Assembly: GCF_021742065.1 (NCBI RefSeq)
Contig: NZ_JAKKIE010000020.1
Coordinates: forward strand, 1 to 64,000
Source of the DNA: Rhizorhapis sp. SPR117
GTDB taxonomy: Bacteria; Pseudomonadota; Alphaproteobacteria; Sphingomonadales; Sphingomonadaceae
Direction: 5' to 3'
Length of the DNA stretch: 64,000 bases
Position numbers and translations under genes: made by a program. Positions 1-8,555 of this stretch are shown in pieces (position 1 is the stretch's first letter; every line of letters begins with the position of its first letter). Under the pieces are notes generated by a model. The model was not told the DNA's origin. It saw nothing but the letters and a program-made list of their open reading frames with translations, and made no database searches.

Positions 1-222
1 CTCGACCGCCATACCCACAGCACAGGCTTCAGCCACAACCCATGAACCTACCGGCATCAGCCGGTCTGTCATTCAGTTTGCCGAACGTTAAAAGTGATTT
101 TTTTCGTGGTCCGGGCGGTTTGATGTCGATGGGCATTGCCGGGGCGCGGTTGCACGGTTAATAGCCATCGCTTCTTATCTCGCGCACCGGCGAAGGATCG
201 GGGCGAAGAACCAGGAAGCGAC
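1..222. other. Window edge and purE leader, no confident gene
   Basis: No complete gene is visible. On the minus strand an ATG at 72 opens a frame that runs off the left edge (24 codons). On the plus strand all short frames stop by about position 170. A hairpin at 50-65 lies in the middle, so these bases may be the tail of a plus-strand gene outside the window rather than a minus-strand start. The rest is leader upstream of purE, with an AGGAAG ribosome site just before 223. Confidence 0.4.
50..65. terminator. Hairpin near the left edge
   Basis: Perfect 6-bp arms (ACCGGC / GCCGGT) flank a 4-base loop. Only a weak T content follows on the plus strand, so a terminator for a gene left of the window is possible but not shown. 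Confidence 0.35.
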
Positions 223-711
223 ATGACGCAGGGCAAGCCGCTGGTCGGTATCATAATGGGCAGCCGTTCCGACTGGGAAACGATGTCGAATGCCGCCGAC
301 ATATTGACGGCACTGGACGTGCCGCACGAATGCAAGGTCGTATCCGCGCATCGAACGCCCGAAAGGCTCTATGACTATGCCCGCAGTGCTGCGGCGCGTG
401 GGCTGAAGGTCATTATCGCCGGGGCGGGTGGTGCTGCCCATTTGCCGGGCATGACAGCGTCGATGACGCGTATTCCAGTATTAGGTGTGCCGATCGAATC
501 CAAGGCGCTGAAGGGCATGGACAGCCTGCTTTCCATCGTCCAGATGCCCGGCGGGATTCCGGTGGGTACGCTTGCGATCGGCAAGCCAGGGGCAATCAAT
601 GCTGGCCTGCTTGCCGCCGCCATTCTGGCCAATCATGATGCAGACCTTGCTGAGCGGCTGGAAGTCTGGCGGGAAAAACAGACGACGGACGTGGCGGCGG
701 AACCTGAATGA
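223..711 (+). CDS. purE: N5-carboxyaminoimidazole ribonucleotide mutase PurE
   Basis: This class I PurE moves the carboxyl group of N5-CAIR to C4 in cytosolic de novo purine synthesis. The 162-residue length is typical. The S-R-S-D-W signature sits at residues 14-18, the S-A-H-R-T segment near 45-50, and the glycine-rich [10 protein letters not shown] stretch follows. I chose the ATG at 223 because it has an AGGAAG Shine-Dalgarno. The longer in-frame extension back to 136 has no homology-like content. The stop overlaps the purK start (ATGA), so the two enzymes that replace the one-step carboxylase route are translationally coupled. Confidence 0.97.
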   Translation: MTQGKPLVGIIMGSRSDWETMSNAADILTALDVPHECKVVSAHRTPERLYDYARSAAARGLKVIIAGAGGAAHLPGMTASMTRIPVLGVPIESKALKGMDSLLSIVQMPGGIPVGTLAIGKPGAINAGLLAAAILANHDADLAERLEVWREKQTTDVAAEPE

Positions 712-1778
712 CGGCGCTTCCTCCCGGTTCCACTATCGGCATATTGGGCGGCGGACAGCTTGGGCGGATGCTGGCTATGGCGGCGGCGCAGCTTGGCTAT
801 CGCGTGCATATCTATGCGCCCGAGGAAACCAGCATTGCGGCTGAAGTGGCGGCGGAATGGACCAGGGGCGATTATGACGATGTCGCCGCCTTACGCGCCT
901 TTGCCGCAAAGGTTGATGTCGTTACCTATGAGTTTGAAAATATCCACCATGCGCCGCTGGTTGCGCTGAGCGAAGTTGCTACCGTGCGGCCATCGGTTCA
1001 GGCGCTGGAAATTGCGCAGGACCGGGAGGCGGAAAAAACCTTCATTGACGACCTGGGCGGCCGGACCGCACCCTGGGCCAGCGTTGGCGACCGGGCGGAG
1101 CTGGATGCGGCACTTGCCAAAATCGGTACGCCTGCAATCCTCAAGACCCGTCGGCTGGGCTATGATGGCAAGGGACAGGCGCGGATCATGACCAGAGCCG
1201 ATGCCGATGCCGCATGGGCGACTATAGCCGGACAACCTGCGATACTGGAAGGCTTCGTATCATTCGAGCGCGAGTTTTCAGTGTTGCTGGCCCGCTCTGC
1301 CGATGGCGTAATGCAGTTCTGGGACTGCCCGGACAACGTGCATGACCACGGGATTTTGGCGTTGTCCACCGTGCCCGCTGGCCCCATCGTTGCCAAACAG
1401 GCCGAAGAGGCAAAGGCGCTTGCGCGCAAGGTGGCCGATTCGCTTGATTATGTGGGTGTGCTGACGCTCGAATTCTTTGCAGGCAAGGATGGTCCCGTCT
1501 TTAATGAAATGGCGCCGCGCGTGCATAATAGTGGCCACTGGACCATTGAAGGCGCCATCACGAGCCAGTTTGAAAATCACATTCGTGCCATCTGTGGCCT
1601 GCCGCTTGGTGATACCCGGCTTGCCGCCGGCAAGGTCGAAATGCGCAACCTGATCGGCGATGGTGCAGAAAATGTGGAAAATATTCTCGCCGACCCTTCA
1701 AATCATCTTCATCTTTATGGCAAGGAAGAAGGCAGGCCCGGACGAAAGATGGGCCATGTGACCCGATTATTCCTGTAA
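708..1778 (+). CDS. purK: 5-(carboxyamino)imidazole ribonucleotide synthase PurK
   Basis: This ATP-grasp enzyme makes N5-CAIR from AIR, ATP and bicarbonate and hands it to PurE encoded just upstream. The protein has 356 residues. The N-terminal G-G-G-Q-L-G-R motif lies at about residues 13-19, with the ATP-grasp core in the middle ([11 protein letters not shown]). The metal-binding [12 protein letters not shown] segment comes near residue 270. It overlaps purE by four bases. It looks complete and ordinary. Confidence 0.97.
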   Translation: MTALPPGSTIGILGGGQLGRMLAMAAAQLGYRVHIYAPEETSIAAEVAAEWTRGDYDDVAALRAFAAKVDVVTYEFENIHHAPLVALSEVATVRPSVQALEIAQDREAEKTFIDDLGGRTAPWASVGDRAELDAALAKIGTPAILKTRRLGYDGKGQARIMTRADADAAWATIAGQPAILEGFVSFEREFSVLLARSADGVMQFWDCPDNVHDHGILALSTVPAGPIVAKQAEEAKALARKVADSLDYVGVLTLEFFAGKDGPVFNEMAPRVHNSGHWTIEGAITSQFENHIRAICGLPLGDTRLAAGKVEMRNLIGDGAENVENILADPSNHLHLYGKEEGRPGRKMGHVTRLFL

Positions 1779-1815
1779 TCGCTAACGACCCAAGGAAAGG
1801 ACGCAAGGAGCTGCA

Positions 1816-2313
1816 ATGCCGATGAACCGCCCCGAAATCGTCCTCATTCTCGCCAGAGCCGACAATGGCGTTATTGGAAATGCCGGTAAAATCCCGTGGC
1901 ACCTGCCTGCGGATCTGCGCCGGTTCAAGACCCTGACTCAAGGAAAACCGATGATCATGGGTCGCAAGACGTTCGACAGCCTGCCCGGCTTGCTGGATGG
2001 TCGTCGGCATATCGTGCTGACCCGCGATCCCGATTGGGATGAGGAAGGGGCGGAGGTTGTTCGGAGCGTCGATGAAGCCATATCCCACGCAAATGCGCCA
2101 CATATATCGGTGATTGGCGGCGCGGAAATATACAAGCTGTTCCTGCCGCGTGCCGACAGGATCGAACTGACCCAGGTTCATGGGCAGCCCGTAGGGGATG
2201 CCGTTGTGGGAAGCTTCGATCCTGCCATCTGGCGGGAAGCGGAGCGAGAAAATCACTCCGCCGAAAATGGAAGGCCCGCCTTCAGCTTCATCACCCTTCG
2301 CCGTATGGATTGA
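1816..2313 (+). CDS. folA: Dihydrofolate reductase
   Basis: This enzyme reduces dihydrofolate to tetrahydrofolate with NADPH. The protein has 165 residues, close to the usual 160. Visible signatures are the A-D-N-G-V-I-G-N loop, W-H-L-P-A-D-L-R-R-F with the substrate-binding acidic residue, the M-G-R-K-T-F-D-S-L-P nucleotide site and the I-G-G-A-E-I-Y motif. An AAGGAG ribosome site precedes the ATG at 1816. No thymidylate synthase gene lies beside it here. The stop touches the next gene, ribF. Confidence 0.96.
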   Translation: MPMNRPEIVLILARADNGVIGNAGKIPWHLPADLRRFKTLTQGKPMIMGRKTFDSLPGLLDGRRHIVLTRDPDWDEEGAEVVRSVDEAISHANAPHISVIGGAEIYKLFLPRADRIELTQVHGQPVGDAVVGSFDPAIWREAERENHSAENGRPAFSFITLRRMD

Positions 2314-2345
2314 ACGACCATGCGGAACTTCCTATAGCGGCGCTT

Positions 2346-3287
2346 ATGGAGCGGCTGGACAGCGGCTCGACAGTGCCGCCGCACCTGCGCGGCGCGATTG
2401 TCGCGCTTGGCAATTTCGATGGGTTTCACCTTGGTCACCAGGCGGTGTCCGGGCGCGCGATCGAATGGGCGCGCGCCGAGGGTCGGCCCGCGATCATTGC
2501 GACCTTTGACCCGCATCCGGCGCGACATTTTTCCCCCGACCTACCGGCCTTTCGCCTGACGACGCTGGATCAGCGTGAACGTCTGTTCGCAGAGGCGGGC
2601 GCGGACGCGATGTTCGTGTTTCATTTCGATGATGTGCTGGCCGGGATGACGGCTGAGGATTTCGTTGCGGAAGAGCTGGTGAAGGAAGTCGGTGCGGCGG
2701 GCGTCGTCACGGGCGACGATTTTACCTTTGGCAAGGGGCGGCAAGGTAATGTGGAGCGTCTGGCGCAATTGGGCGCGCTTCACAACCTGCGCACACAATC
2801 CATAGTGCCTGTCATGGGCAACGGGGAGGCGGTGTCGTCCAGCCGTATCCGCAAGGCGTTGCAGGCAGGCGATTGCAGCGAAGCAGCACGCCTGCTCACC
2901 CGCCCCTTCGCGATAGAGGGTATCGTCCAGCATGGTGACAAGGTGGGCAGCGAAATCGGTTATCCCACCGCCAATATCGACATGAGCAAATATCTGCGGC
3001 CGGCCTATGGCGTTTATGCCGTGCGCGGACGGCTGCCTGATGGCCGTGTACTGGATGGTGTGGCGAACCTTGGCATCCGCCCGATGTTTCAGCCGCCCAA
3101 AGAATTGCTGGAGCCATATTTTTTCGATTTTTCCGAAAACCTCTATGGGCAGATGGTCGAAATCCAGTTCATCGCCTTTCTGCGTCCCGAAGCAAAATTC
3201 GACACGATGAATGAGTTGACTGACCAGATTGCCCGTGATTGCGACGATGCGCGGCGAATCCTTGCAGCAACGCCGCACCTGCCCTAA
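2346..3287 (+). CDS. ribF: Bifunctional riboflavin kinase / FAD synthetase
   Basis: This enzyme phosphorylates riboflavin to FMN and adenylates FMN to FAD. The N-terminal nucleotidyltransferase domain carries G-N-F-D-G-F-H-L-G-H, followed later by the S-S-S-R-I-R signature. The C-terminal half is a riboflavin kinase domain (G-D-K-V-G-S-E-I-G-Y-P-T-A-N). The frame opens at a TTG at 2310 that overlaps the folA stop. I prefer the ATG at 2346 (313 aa), because family members usually start just before this conserved Leu-Arg-Gly segment. Coupled initiation from the TTG (325 aa) cannot be excluded. The ribF-ileS-lspA order is conserved in many proteobacteria. Confidence 0.93.
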   Translation: MERLDSGSTVPPHLRGAIVALGNFDGFHLGHQAVSGRAIEWARAEGRPAIIATFDPHPARHFSPDLPAFRLTTLDQRERLFAEAGADAMFVFHFDDVLAGMTAEDFVAEELVKEVGAAGVVTGDDFTFGKGRQGNVERLAQLGALHNLRTQSIVPVMGNGEAVSSSRIRKALQAGDCSEAARLLTRPFAIEGIVQHGDKVGSEIGYPTANIDMSKYLRPAYGVYAVRGRLPDGRVLDGVANLGIRPMFQPPKELLEPYFFDFSENLYGQMVEIQFIAFLRPEAKFDTMNELTDQIARDCDDARRILAATPHLP

Positions 3288-3316
3288 GGCCGTGCGCTGA
3301 TACGCCACGAACCCTC

Positions 3317-3419
3317 CCGTTTGTTTCGAGCGCAGGTTCGAGCGAAGCCGAGAACCGAAGTCGAGAAGCGTTCTCGACGGTCGCATCTCGACAGGCTCGA
3401 TGCTGCTCGAACCGAACGG
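3317..3419. repeat. REP-like palindromic element before ileS
   Basis: Outer arms at 3317-3331 and 3405-3419 match at 13 of 15 positions as an inverted repeat. An inner hairpin at 3360-3378 has perfect 8-bp arms (GTCGAGAA / TTCTCGAC). The whole is rich in TCGA-type words, as in dispersed repeats of sphingomonad genomes. It fills most of the ribF-ileS gap and could fold in the mRNA. Confidence 0.7.
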
Positions 3420-3439
3420 CTTTAGAATAAACAGGCCCA

Positions 3440-6418
3440 ATGACCGACGCACCAAGCCAAAAAGACATGGATTACAAAGACACCGTCTTCCTGCCCAAAA
3501 CCGATTTTCCAATGAAGGCAGGTCTTGCCGCGAAGGAACCGGCGATTGCGGAACGCTGGGCGAAGATCGGCATCTATGACCGGCTGCGCGAACAGCGCGC
3601 GGGGCGGGAGCGCTTCATTCTGCACGACGGCCCGCCCTATGCCAACGGCGACATCCATATGGGCCATGCGATGAACAAGGTGCTGAAAGACATCATCGTC
3701 CGCAGCCAGTCCCTGCTCGGCAAGGATGCGCCCTATGTTCCCGGCTGGGATTGCCATGGCCTTCCCATCGAATGGAAGATCGAGGAAGAATATCGCAAGA
3801 AAAAGCTGAACAAGGACGAGGTGCCAGCGCAGGAATTCCGCGCCCAGTGCCGCGCCTATGCCGACAAATGGGTCGGCGTGCAGATGGCGCAGTTTCAGCG
3901 GCTGGGCATCATGGGCGATTGGGCCGATCCGTACCTGACCATGAAGTATGAGGCCGAGGCGTCGATTGTCGCTGAACTGCTGAAATTCGCGGAGAGCGGG
4001 CAATTATATCGTGGCGCGAAGCCGGTGATGTGGTCGCCGGTGGAAAAGACCGCGCTGGCTGAGGCCGAGGTTGAATATGAGGACGTGACGTCGACGCAGA
4101 TCGATGTGGCGTTCCTCATTGAGAAGGTCCCCAATGCACCTGAACTGGAGGGTGCATATGCGATGATCTGGACGACGACTCCGTGGACGATCCCTGTCAA
4201 TCAGGGCATCGCTTATGGGGAGGAGATTGATTATCTTCTGGTCGAGTTTGATACTTTTGTATTCACCTCTGCGCGGCACGTGAGCGAACCTTATCCCGCT
4301 CACCCACAGCACATCGCAAATGCACTAGGAGGTAAGAAATGGCTCGTTGCTGCTGATCTCCTAGAGTCATTCAAGGATCGGCTCGATGATAGCCTGAGCG
4401 TTGGAACGGGAGGAAGCGTAGGACTCATTCTCAAGCAAACTTGGTCCGGCAAAGGCTCCCAACTCGCCGGAGCCATCGCCCGCCATCCCATGCACCATCT
4501 CGGCGGCTTCTTCGCCAAACCACGCCCCTTCATCGCTGCCGATCATGTCACCACTGAGGCCGGTACGGGCCTTGTTCATATGGCCCCGGACCATGGCGAG
4601 GAGGACTTCATCGCCTGCAAGGCCATTGGTATCAATCCGGTGTTCGCGGTTGAGGGTGATGGGAAATATCAGGCCGAATGGCTGTGGCTGGGCGGACAGG
4701 GATCGGTTATCAATCCCAAATTCAACGCGCCCGACGGCCCGATCTGCTCGGACTTGCGCGAGGCTGGTGCGCTGTTGGCCGCATCGGCGGATTTTCAGCA
4801 CAGTTATCCCCATAGCTGGCGATCGAAGGCGCGGATCATTTACCGCTGCACGCCGCAATGGTTCATCCCCATGGATCGTCCAATCACCGATAGCGCCATT
4901 CCCCGCTGCGCCGAGGAAGAGAAGATCATGGCGGCGCAGGGCAATGGCGCGACGCTGCGCGAACTGGCCGTCGACGCCATCGAACATACGCGCTGGGTGC
5001 CCGAACGCTCGAAGAATCGGATACGCTCCATGGTGGAGGGCCGTCCCGACTGGGTGATCAGCCGCCAGCGCGCCTGGGGCGTGCCGATTGCGCTCTATGT
5101 GCATAAGCAGTCAGGCGAGTATCTGAATGACCCCGCCGTCAATGCGCGGATCGTCGAAGCGTTCAAACTGGGCGGCGCGGACGCGTGGTTCGGGGCGGAT
5201 CATCAGGCGCTGCTGGGGCCGGGTTACGCGTTGGACGATTATGAGGTCGTGAACGACATTCTGGACGTCTGGTTCGATTCAGGCTCCACCCATAGCTTCG
5301 TGGTCGAGGCGCGCTATGGCGTGGGAACCCGCGCCAGCCTGTATCTGGAAGGGTCGGACCAGCATCGCGGCTGGTTCCAGTCCTCTCTGCTCGAAAGCTG
5401 CGGCACGCGGGGCCGTGCGCCCTATGACGCAGTGTTGACCCATGGCTTTGCATTGGACCAGCAGGGCAGGAAAATGTCCAAGAGCCTTGGCAATGTCGTC
5501 GATCCGCTGAAGATCATCGGCGAAAGCGGCGCGGACATTCTCCGCATGTGGGTCGCAAGCACCGATTATTTCGACGATGTGCGGATCGGCAAGGAAGTGC
5601 TGGCGGGATCGTCGGATGCCTACCGAAAGCTGCGTAACAGCTTTCGGTATATGCTAGGCGCGCTGAGCGATTTCGACGAAAGCGAAAAGGTGCCGGTGGC
5701 GGAGTTGCCGGAGCTGGAGCGCTATATCCTGCACCGGCTGGCCGAATTGGACGCGGAATTGCGCGCGGCGACCGATGGTTTCGCCTTCAACCGTTATATC
5801 CGTGCGTTGACGGGCTTTGCGCAGGACGACTTGTCGGCCTTCTTCTTCGACATACGCAAGGATTGCCTCTATTGCGATGCGCCGTCAGACCCCAAGCGGC
5901 GGGCGTACCGCACCGTGCTGGACACGCTGTTTCACGCACTGGCCCGTTACGCCGCACCAATTCTGTGCTTCACGGCGGAAGAGGTGTGGCAGAGCCGGTT
6001 TCCCAGCGAGGATGGATCGGTGCATTTTCTGGAATGGCCGGTGGTGGATGCCGGGTGGAAGGATGATGAGCTTTCGAGAAAATGGAGCCACCTACGTGAA
6101 CTCAAAGATCATGTGAACGAGGCCATTGAACCCCTGCGGCGTGAAAAAATAATCCGTTCAAGCCTTGAGGCGGCGGTAGTGGTCCGAGTTAAAGATGCCC
6201 TGCTAGCAGAGCGGGCAGATTCTACAGATTTTGCCGAAATATGTATTACGGCATCGGTAGCTATTTCGGGCTTTGCTGACGACAACGTAGAGGATTCGAG
6301 GCAGATTTCTGTGACACCATCCACCAATCACAAATGCGGTCGTTGCTGGCGCCTCCTTCCCGAAGTGACCGAAGACGGCGCGCTGTGCGGGCGCTGTGAG
6401 GGTGTGTTGAAGGAATGA
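3440..6418 (+). CDS. ileS: Isoleucyl-tRNA synthetase
   Basis: This class I synthetase charges tRNA-Ile. The protein has 992 residues, somewhat longer than the E. coli enzyme. The HIGH-type motif appears as H-M-G-H at residues 73-76. K-M-S-K-S lies near residue 678, within G-R-K-M-S-K-S-L-G-N. The C-terminus carries two C-x-x-C pairs (about 966/969 and 983/986), the expected zinc knuckle. The editing insertion is present, with W-T-T-T-P-W-T. Two stretches, about 4220-4450 and 6060-6330, are visibly less GC-rich than the rest of the gene without breaking the frame. The gene precedes lspA, a common pairing. Confidence 0.97.
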   Translation: MTDAPSQKDMDYKDTVFLPKTDFPMKAGLAAKEPAIAERWAKIGIYDRLREQRAGRERFILHDGPPYANGDIHMGHAMNKVLKDIIVRSQSLLGKDAPYVPGWDCHGLPIEWKIEEEYRKKKLNKDEVPAQEFRAQCRAYADKWVGVQMAQFQRLGIMGDWADPYLTMKYEAEASIVAELLKFAESGQLYRGAKPVMWSPVEKTALAEAEVEYEDVTSTQIDVAFLIEKVPNAPELEGAYAMIWTTTPWTIPVNQGIAYGEEIDYLLVEFDTFVFTSARHVSEPYPAHPQHIANALGGKKWLVAADLLESFKDRLDDSLSVGTGGSVGLILKQTWSGKGSQLAGAIARHPMHHLGGFFAKPRPFIAADHVTTEAGTGLVHMAPDHGEEDFIACKAIGINPVFAVEGDGKYQAEWLWLGGQGSVINPKFNAPDGPICSDLREAGALLAASADFQHSYPHSWRSKARIIYRCTPQWFIPMDRPITDSAIPRCAEEEKIMAAQGNGATLRELAVDAIEHTRWVPERSKNRIRSMVEGRPDWVISRQRAWGVPIALYVHKQSGEYLNDPAVNARIVEAFKLGGADAWFGADHQALLGPGYALDDYEVVNDILDVWFDSGSTHSFVVEARYGVGTRASLYLEGSDQHRGWFQSSLLESCGTRGRAPYDAVLTHGFALDQQGRKMSKSLGNVVDPLKIIGESGADILRMWVASTDYFDDVRIGKEVLAGSSDAYRKLRNSFRYMLGALSDFDESEKVPVAELPELERYILHRLAELDAELRAATDGFAFNRYIRALTGFAQDDLSAFFFDIRKDCLYCDAPSDPKRRAYRTVLDTLFHALARYAAPILCFTAEEVWQSRFPSEDGSVHFLEWPVVDAGWKDDELSRKWSHLRELKDHVNEAIEPLRREKIIRSSLEAAVVVRVKDALLAERADSTDFAEICITASVAISGFADDNVEDSRQISVTPSTNHKCGRCWRLLPEVTEDGALCGRCEGVLKE

Positions 6419-6430
6419 TGACAACATCCT

Positions 6431-6458
6431 CGTCATTCCCGCCTTCGCGGGAATGACG
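6431..6458. repeat. Palindromic CGTCATTCCCGC-type repeat
   Basis: Perfect 12-bp arms (6431-6442 and 6447-6458) flank a 4-base loop directly after the ileS stop. The same core recurs near 20.6, 55.8 and 56.1 kb. It may act as an RNA 3'-end structure, but lspA follows within 55 bases. Confidence 0.8.
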
Positions 6459-6511
6459 AAAAACGGGTACGAGTTCAGGATGACGAAAGGCGGAGGGGGT
6501 AGAGAGCAAAC

Positions 6512-7024
6512 ATGACCATCGCGAAAAACCACCGGAAGCTGGGCATCATTGCCGCTGCGACGATTTTCATTCTCGACCAGATCACCAAATATGCCGTGAT
6601 CTACCCGCTCGCTCTCCAGTCGCGGCAGACGATAGAGATATTGCCCTTTTTCAACCTGACTTTCGTGCGCAATTATGGGGTGTCCATGGGATTTCTCCGT
6701 GCGGATACTGAAATGATGCGCTGGGCGCTGGTGGGTCTGACGCTGGCGATCGCAGTTTTCGTGGCGGTCTGGATGTGGCGGGAAAAGGCGCGTGACGATG
6801 TCCTCGGGCTTGGCATGGTGCTGGGCGGGGCATTGGGCAATATCGTCGATCGGGTGCGTTTTGGTTATGTTATTGATTTCGCGGACTTGCATATCGGTAA
6901 TTGGCGGCCCTTTTTGGTCTTCAATATTGCAGATGCGGCCATTACCATAGGTGTGTTGATCCTGCTTGCGCGTGCGCTCCTGCTGCGCGACAAGGGGGAG
7001 AAAGTGGAGAAAAGAAATGCGTAG
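6512..7024 (+). CDS. lspA: Prolipoprotein signal peptidase LspA
   Basis: This inner-membrane aspartyl protease removes signal peptides from diacylglyceryl-modified prolipoproteins. The 170-residue protein has four hydrophobic segments. The two catalytic aspartates are visible in G-N-I-V-D-R and F-N-I-A-D-A, and an early D-Q-I-T-K motif is present. The loop usually written N-x-G-x-A-F-S reads N-Y-G-V-S-M-G here, a mild variation. The last eight bases overlap the start of bamF, itself a lipoprotein substrate of this enzyme. Four further lipoproteins or probable lipoproteins are encoded in the window. Confidence 0.96.
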   Translation: MTIAKNHRKLGIIAAATIFILDQITKYAVIYPLALQSRQTIEILPFFNLTFVRNYGVSMGFLRADTEMMRWALVGLTLAIAVFVAVWMWREKARDDVLGLGMVLGGALGNIVDRVRFGYVIDFADLHIGNWRPFLVFNIADAAITIGVLILLARALLLRDKGEKVEKRNA

Positions 7025-7436
7025 ATTTGTTGTGGGCTTCGGCCTTTGCGCCATGGCCCTGGGCCTTTCCGCCTGTGGTTCGGGCGGCGGTATTTTCAAC
7101 CGCGACCGGCCCGATGAATTTGCTGTTTCGCGGGCGGCTCCACTGGTGATTCCGCCCGATTTCGCGCTAGTCCCGCCTCAGGCCGGCGCTGCCGGGAATG
7201 TGGCATCCAGAGACGCCGGTCGTCAGGCGCTTGAAGCCATGTTTGGTGGGGAGGCCGCTCGCAGCGCTGCTGAAAAAGGCATGCTGAAGGCTGCCGATAC
7301 GAGCAATGACGATCCTGGTATCCGTTCCGATGTGGGCGATCCCGATACCCTGACCGTGGAAAAGGGCATAGCCACGCGCGATATTATCGCAGCGCCGGAA
7401 GGCGACGGACAATATGGGCGGGCAGTCACGCCGTAA
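7017..7436 (+). CDS. bamF: BamF-type outer-membrane lipoprotein (DUF3035)
   Basis: The 139-residue lipoprotein has lipobox L-S-A-C with the modified Cys at residue 20. Shortly after comes R-P-D-E-F (31-35), the short motif that alphaproteobacterial BamF shares with BamC. By family knowledge it would be an accessory subunit of the beta-barrel assembly machine on the periplasmic face of the outer membrane. The remainder is low complexity and acidic, as is usual for DUF3035. I chose the ATG at 7017, which overlaps lspA by eight bases. An upstream in-frame start at 6966 would bury the signal peptide. The symbol rests on the motif and length, not on a search. Confidence 0.8.
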   Translation: MRRFVVGFGLCAMALGLSACGSGGGIFNRDRPDEFAVSRAAPLVIPPDFALVPPQAGAAGNVASRDAGRQALEAMFGGEAARSAAEKGMLKAADTSNDDPGIRSDVGDPDTLTVEKGIATRDIIAAPEGDGQYGRAVTP

Positions 7437-7514
7437 TAAGCCGCCAGCTATACATCACCGCAATTCCGCAGCGCCTTTGACCGGTAGGGCAGGCGCTGGC
7501 ATAGGCGGGCCATC

Positions 7515-8555
7515 ATGTTTTATCCGCTCCTCCGCCCGCTGTTGTTCCGTCTGGATGGTGAAACCGCGCATCGATTGACTGTCAAGGCCCTGGCACTGAT
7601 GCCCGCCGGAAAGCCGTCTGCGGATGATCCGGTACTTGCCAGCACGGTAGCGGGCTTGCGTTTTCCCAATCCGGTCGGGCTTGCAGCCGGGTTCGACAAG
7701 GATGGCGAGGTTGCGCACAAGATGCACCGCCTGGGCTTTGGCTTTACCGAGCTAGGTACGCTGACCCCACTGCCGCAGTCTGGCAATCCCCGCCCCCGGC
7801 TTTTCCGTCTGGTGGAGGACCGGGCGGTCATTAATCGCATGGGGTTTAACAATGGCGGCCAGGTAGAGGCCAGTGCCCGCATCAGACGCCATGGCGGGCA
7901 GAGCGGGTTAACAGGCATTAATATTGGCGCGAACAAGGATGCTGCCGACCGTATCGCCGATTATGTGACGGGGGTGCGCAATATGGCGCCGCTCGCCGAC
8001 TATCTGACCGTCAATATCAGTTCGCCCAATACGCCGGGCCTGCGCGCCTTGCAGGATAGAGGCGCGCTTGATGAACTTTTGAGTGCCGTCATGGCGGCGC
8101 GGGGAAAATCGGGACCGCCGATTTTCCTGAAGGTCGCGCCCGACCTGGAATCCGCCGATATTGACGACATTGCGCAACTTGCCGCTACGCATCGGGTCGA
8201 TGCCTTGATCGTGTCCAACACGACGATCACACGACCGTCCCTTGCCTCTGCGCATGCCGGGGAAACAGGCGGCCTGTCGGGTGCGCCGTTGCATGATCTG
8301 GGGCTGCAAAGACTGCGGGATTTTCGCAAGGCCACCGGCGGGGCGATTCCGCTCATCGGTGTTGGGGGCATCGCCAGTGCGGAACAGGCCTATGCCCGAA
8401 TCCGTGCGGGCGCATCACTGATTCAGCTATACAGCGCACTGATCTTTGAAGGCCCCGGTCTGCCACGGCGGATCAATTCGGGGCTAAAGGCACTGCTTTT
8501 CCGCGACGGATTTGCCCACATAGCCGATGCCGTAGGGACGGAGACCGACATATGA
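7515..8555 (+). CDS. pyrD: Dihydroorotate dehydrogenase (quinone), class 2
   Basis: This FMN enzyme oxidises dihydroorotate to orotate with membrane quinone, the fourth step of pyrimidine synthesis. The protein has 346 residues. Class 2 features are the N-terminal helical extension, N-P-V-G-L-A-A-G-F-D-K-D-G near residues 55-67, and the V-N-I-S-S-P-N-T-P-G-L-R segment near 165 that carries the serine-type base region. The FMN phosphate site is G-V-G-G-I. The stop overlaps the ggt start by four bases, an unusual functional pairing but a clear coupling. Confidence 0.96.
   Translation: MFYPLLRPLLFRLDGETAHRLTVKALALMPAGKPSADDPVLASTVAGLRFPNPVGLAAGFDKDGEVAHKMHRLGFGFTELGTLTPLPQSGNPRPRLFRLVEDRAVINRMGFNNGGQVEASARIRRHGGQSGLTGINIGANKDAADRIADYVTGVRNMAPLADYLTVNISSPNTPGLRALQDRGALDELLSAVMAARGKSGPPIFLKVAPDLESADIDDIAQLAATHRVDALIVSNTTITRPSLASAHAGETGGLSGAPLHDLGLQRLRDFRKATGGAIPLIGVGGIASAEQAYARIRAGASLIQLYSALIFEGPGLPRRINSGLKALLFRDGFAHIADAVGTETDI

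Noticed and set aside
1558..2256. Minus-strand frame opposite purK-folA
   Set aside because: Both genes on the plus strand have clear motifs, and the antisense translation has none.
3288..3439. Possible tRNA because of GGTTCGA-like words before ileS
   Set aside because: No cloverleaf can be drawn. The words belong to the TCGA-rich palindromic repeat.
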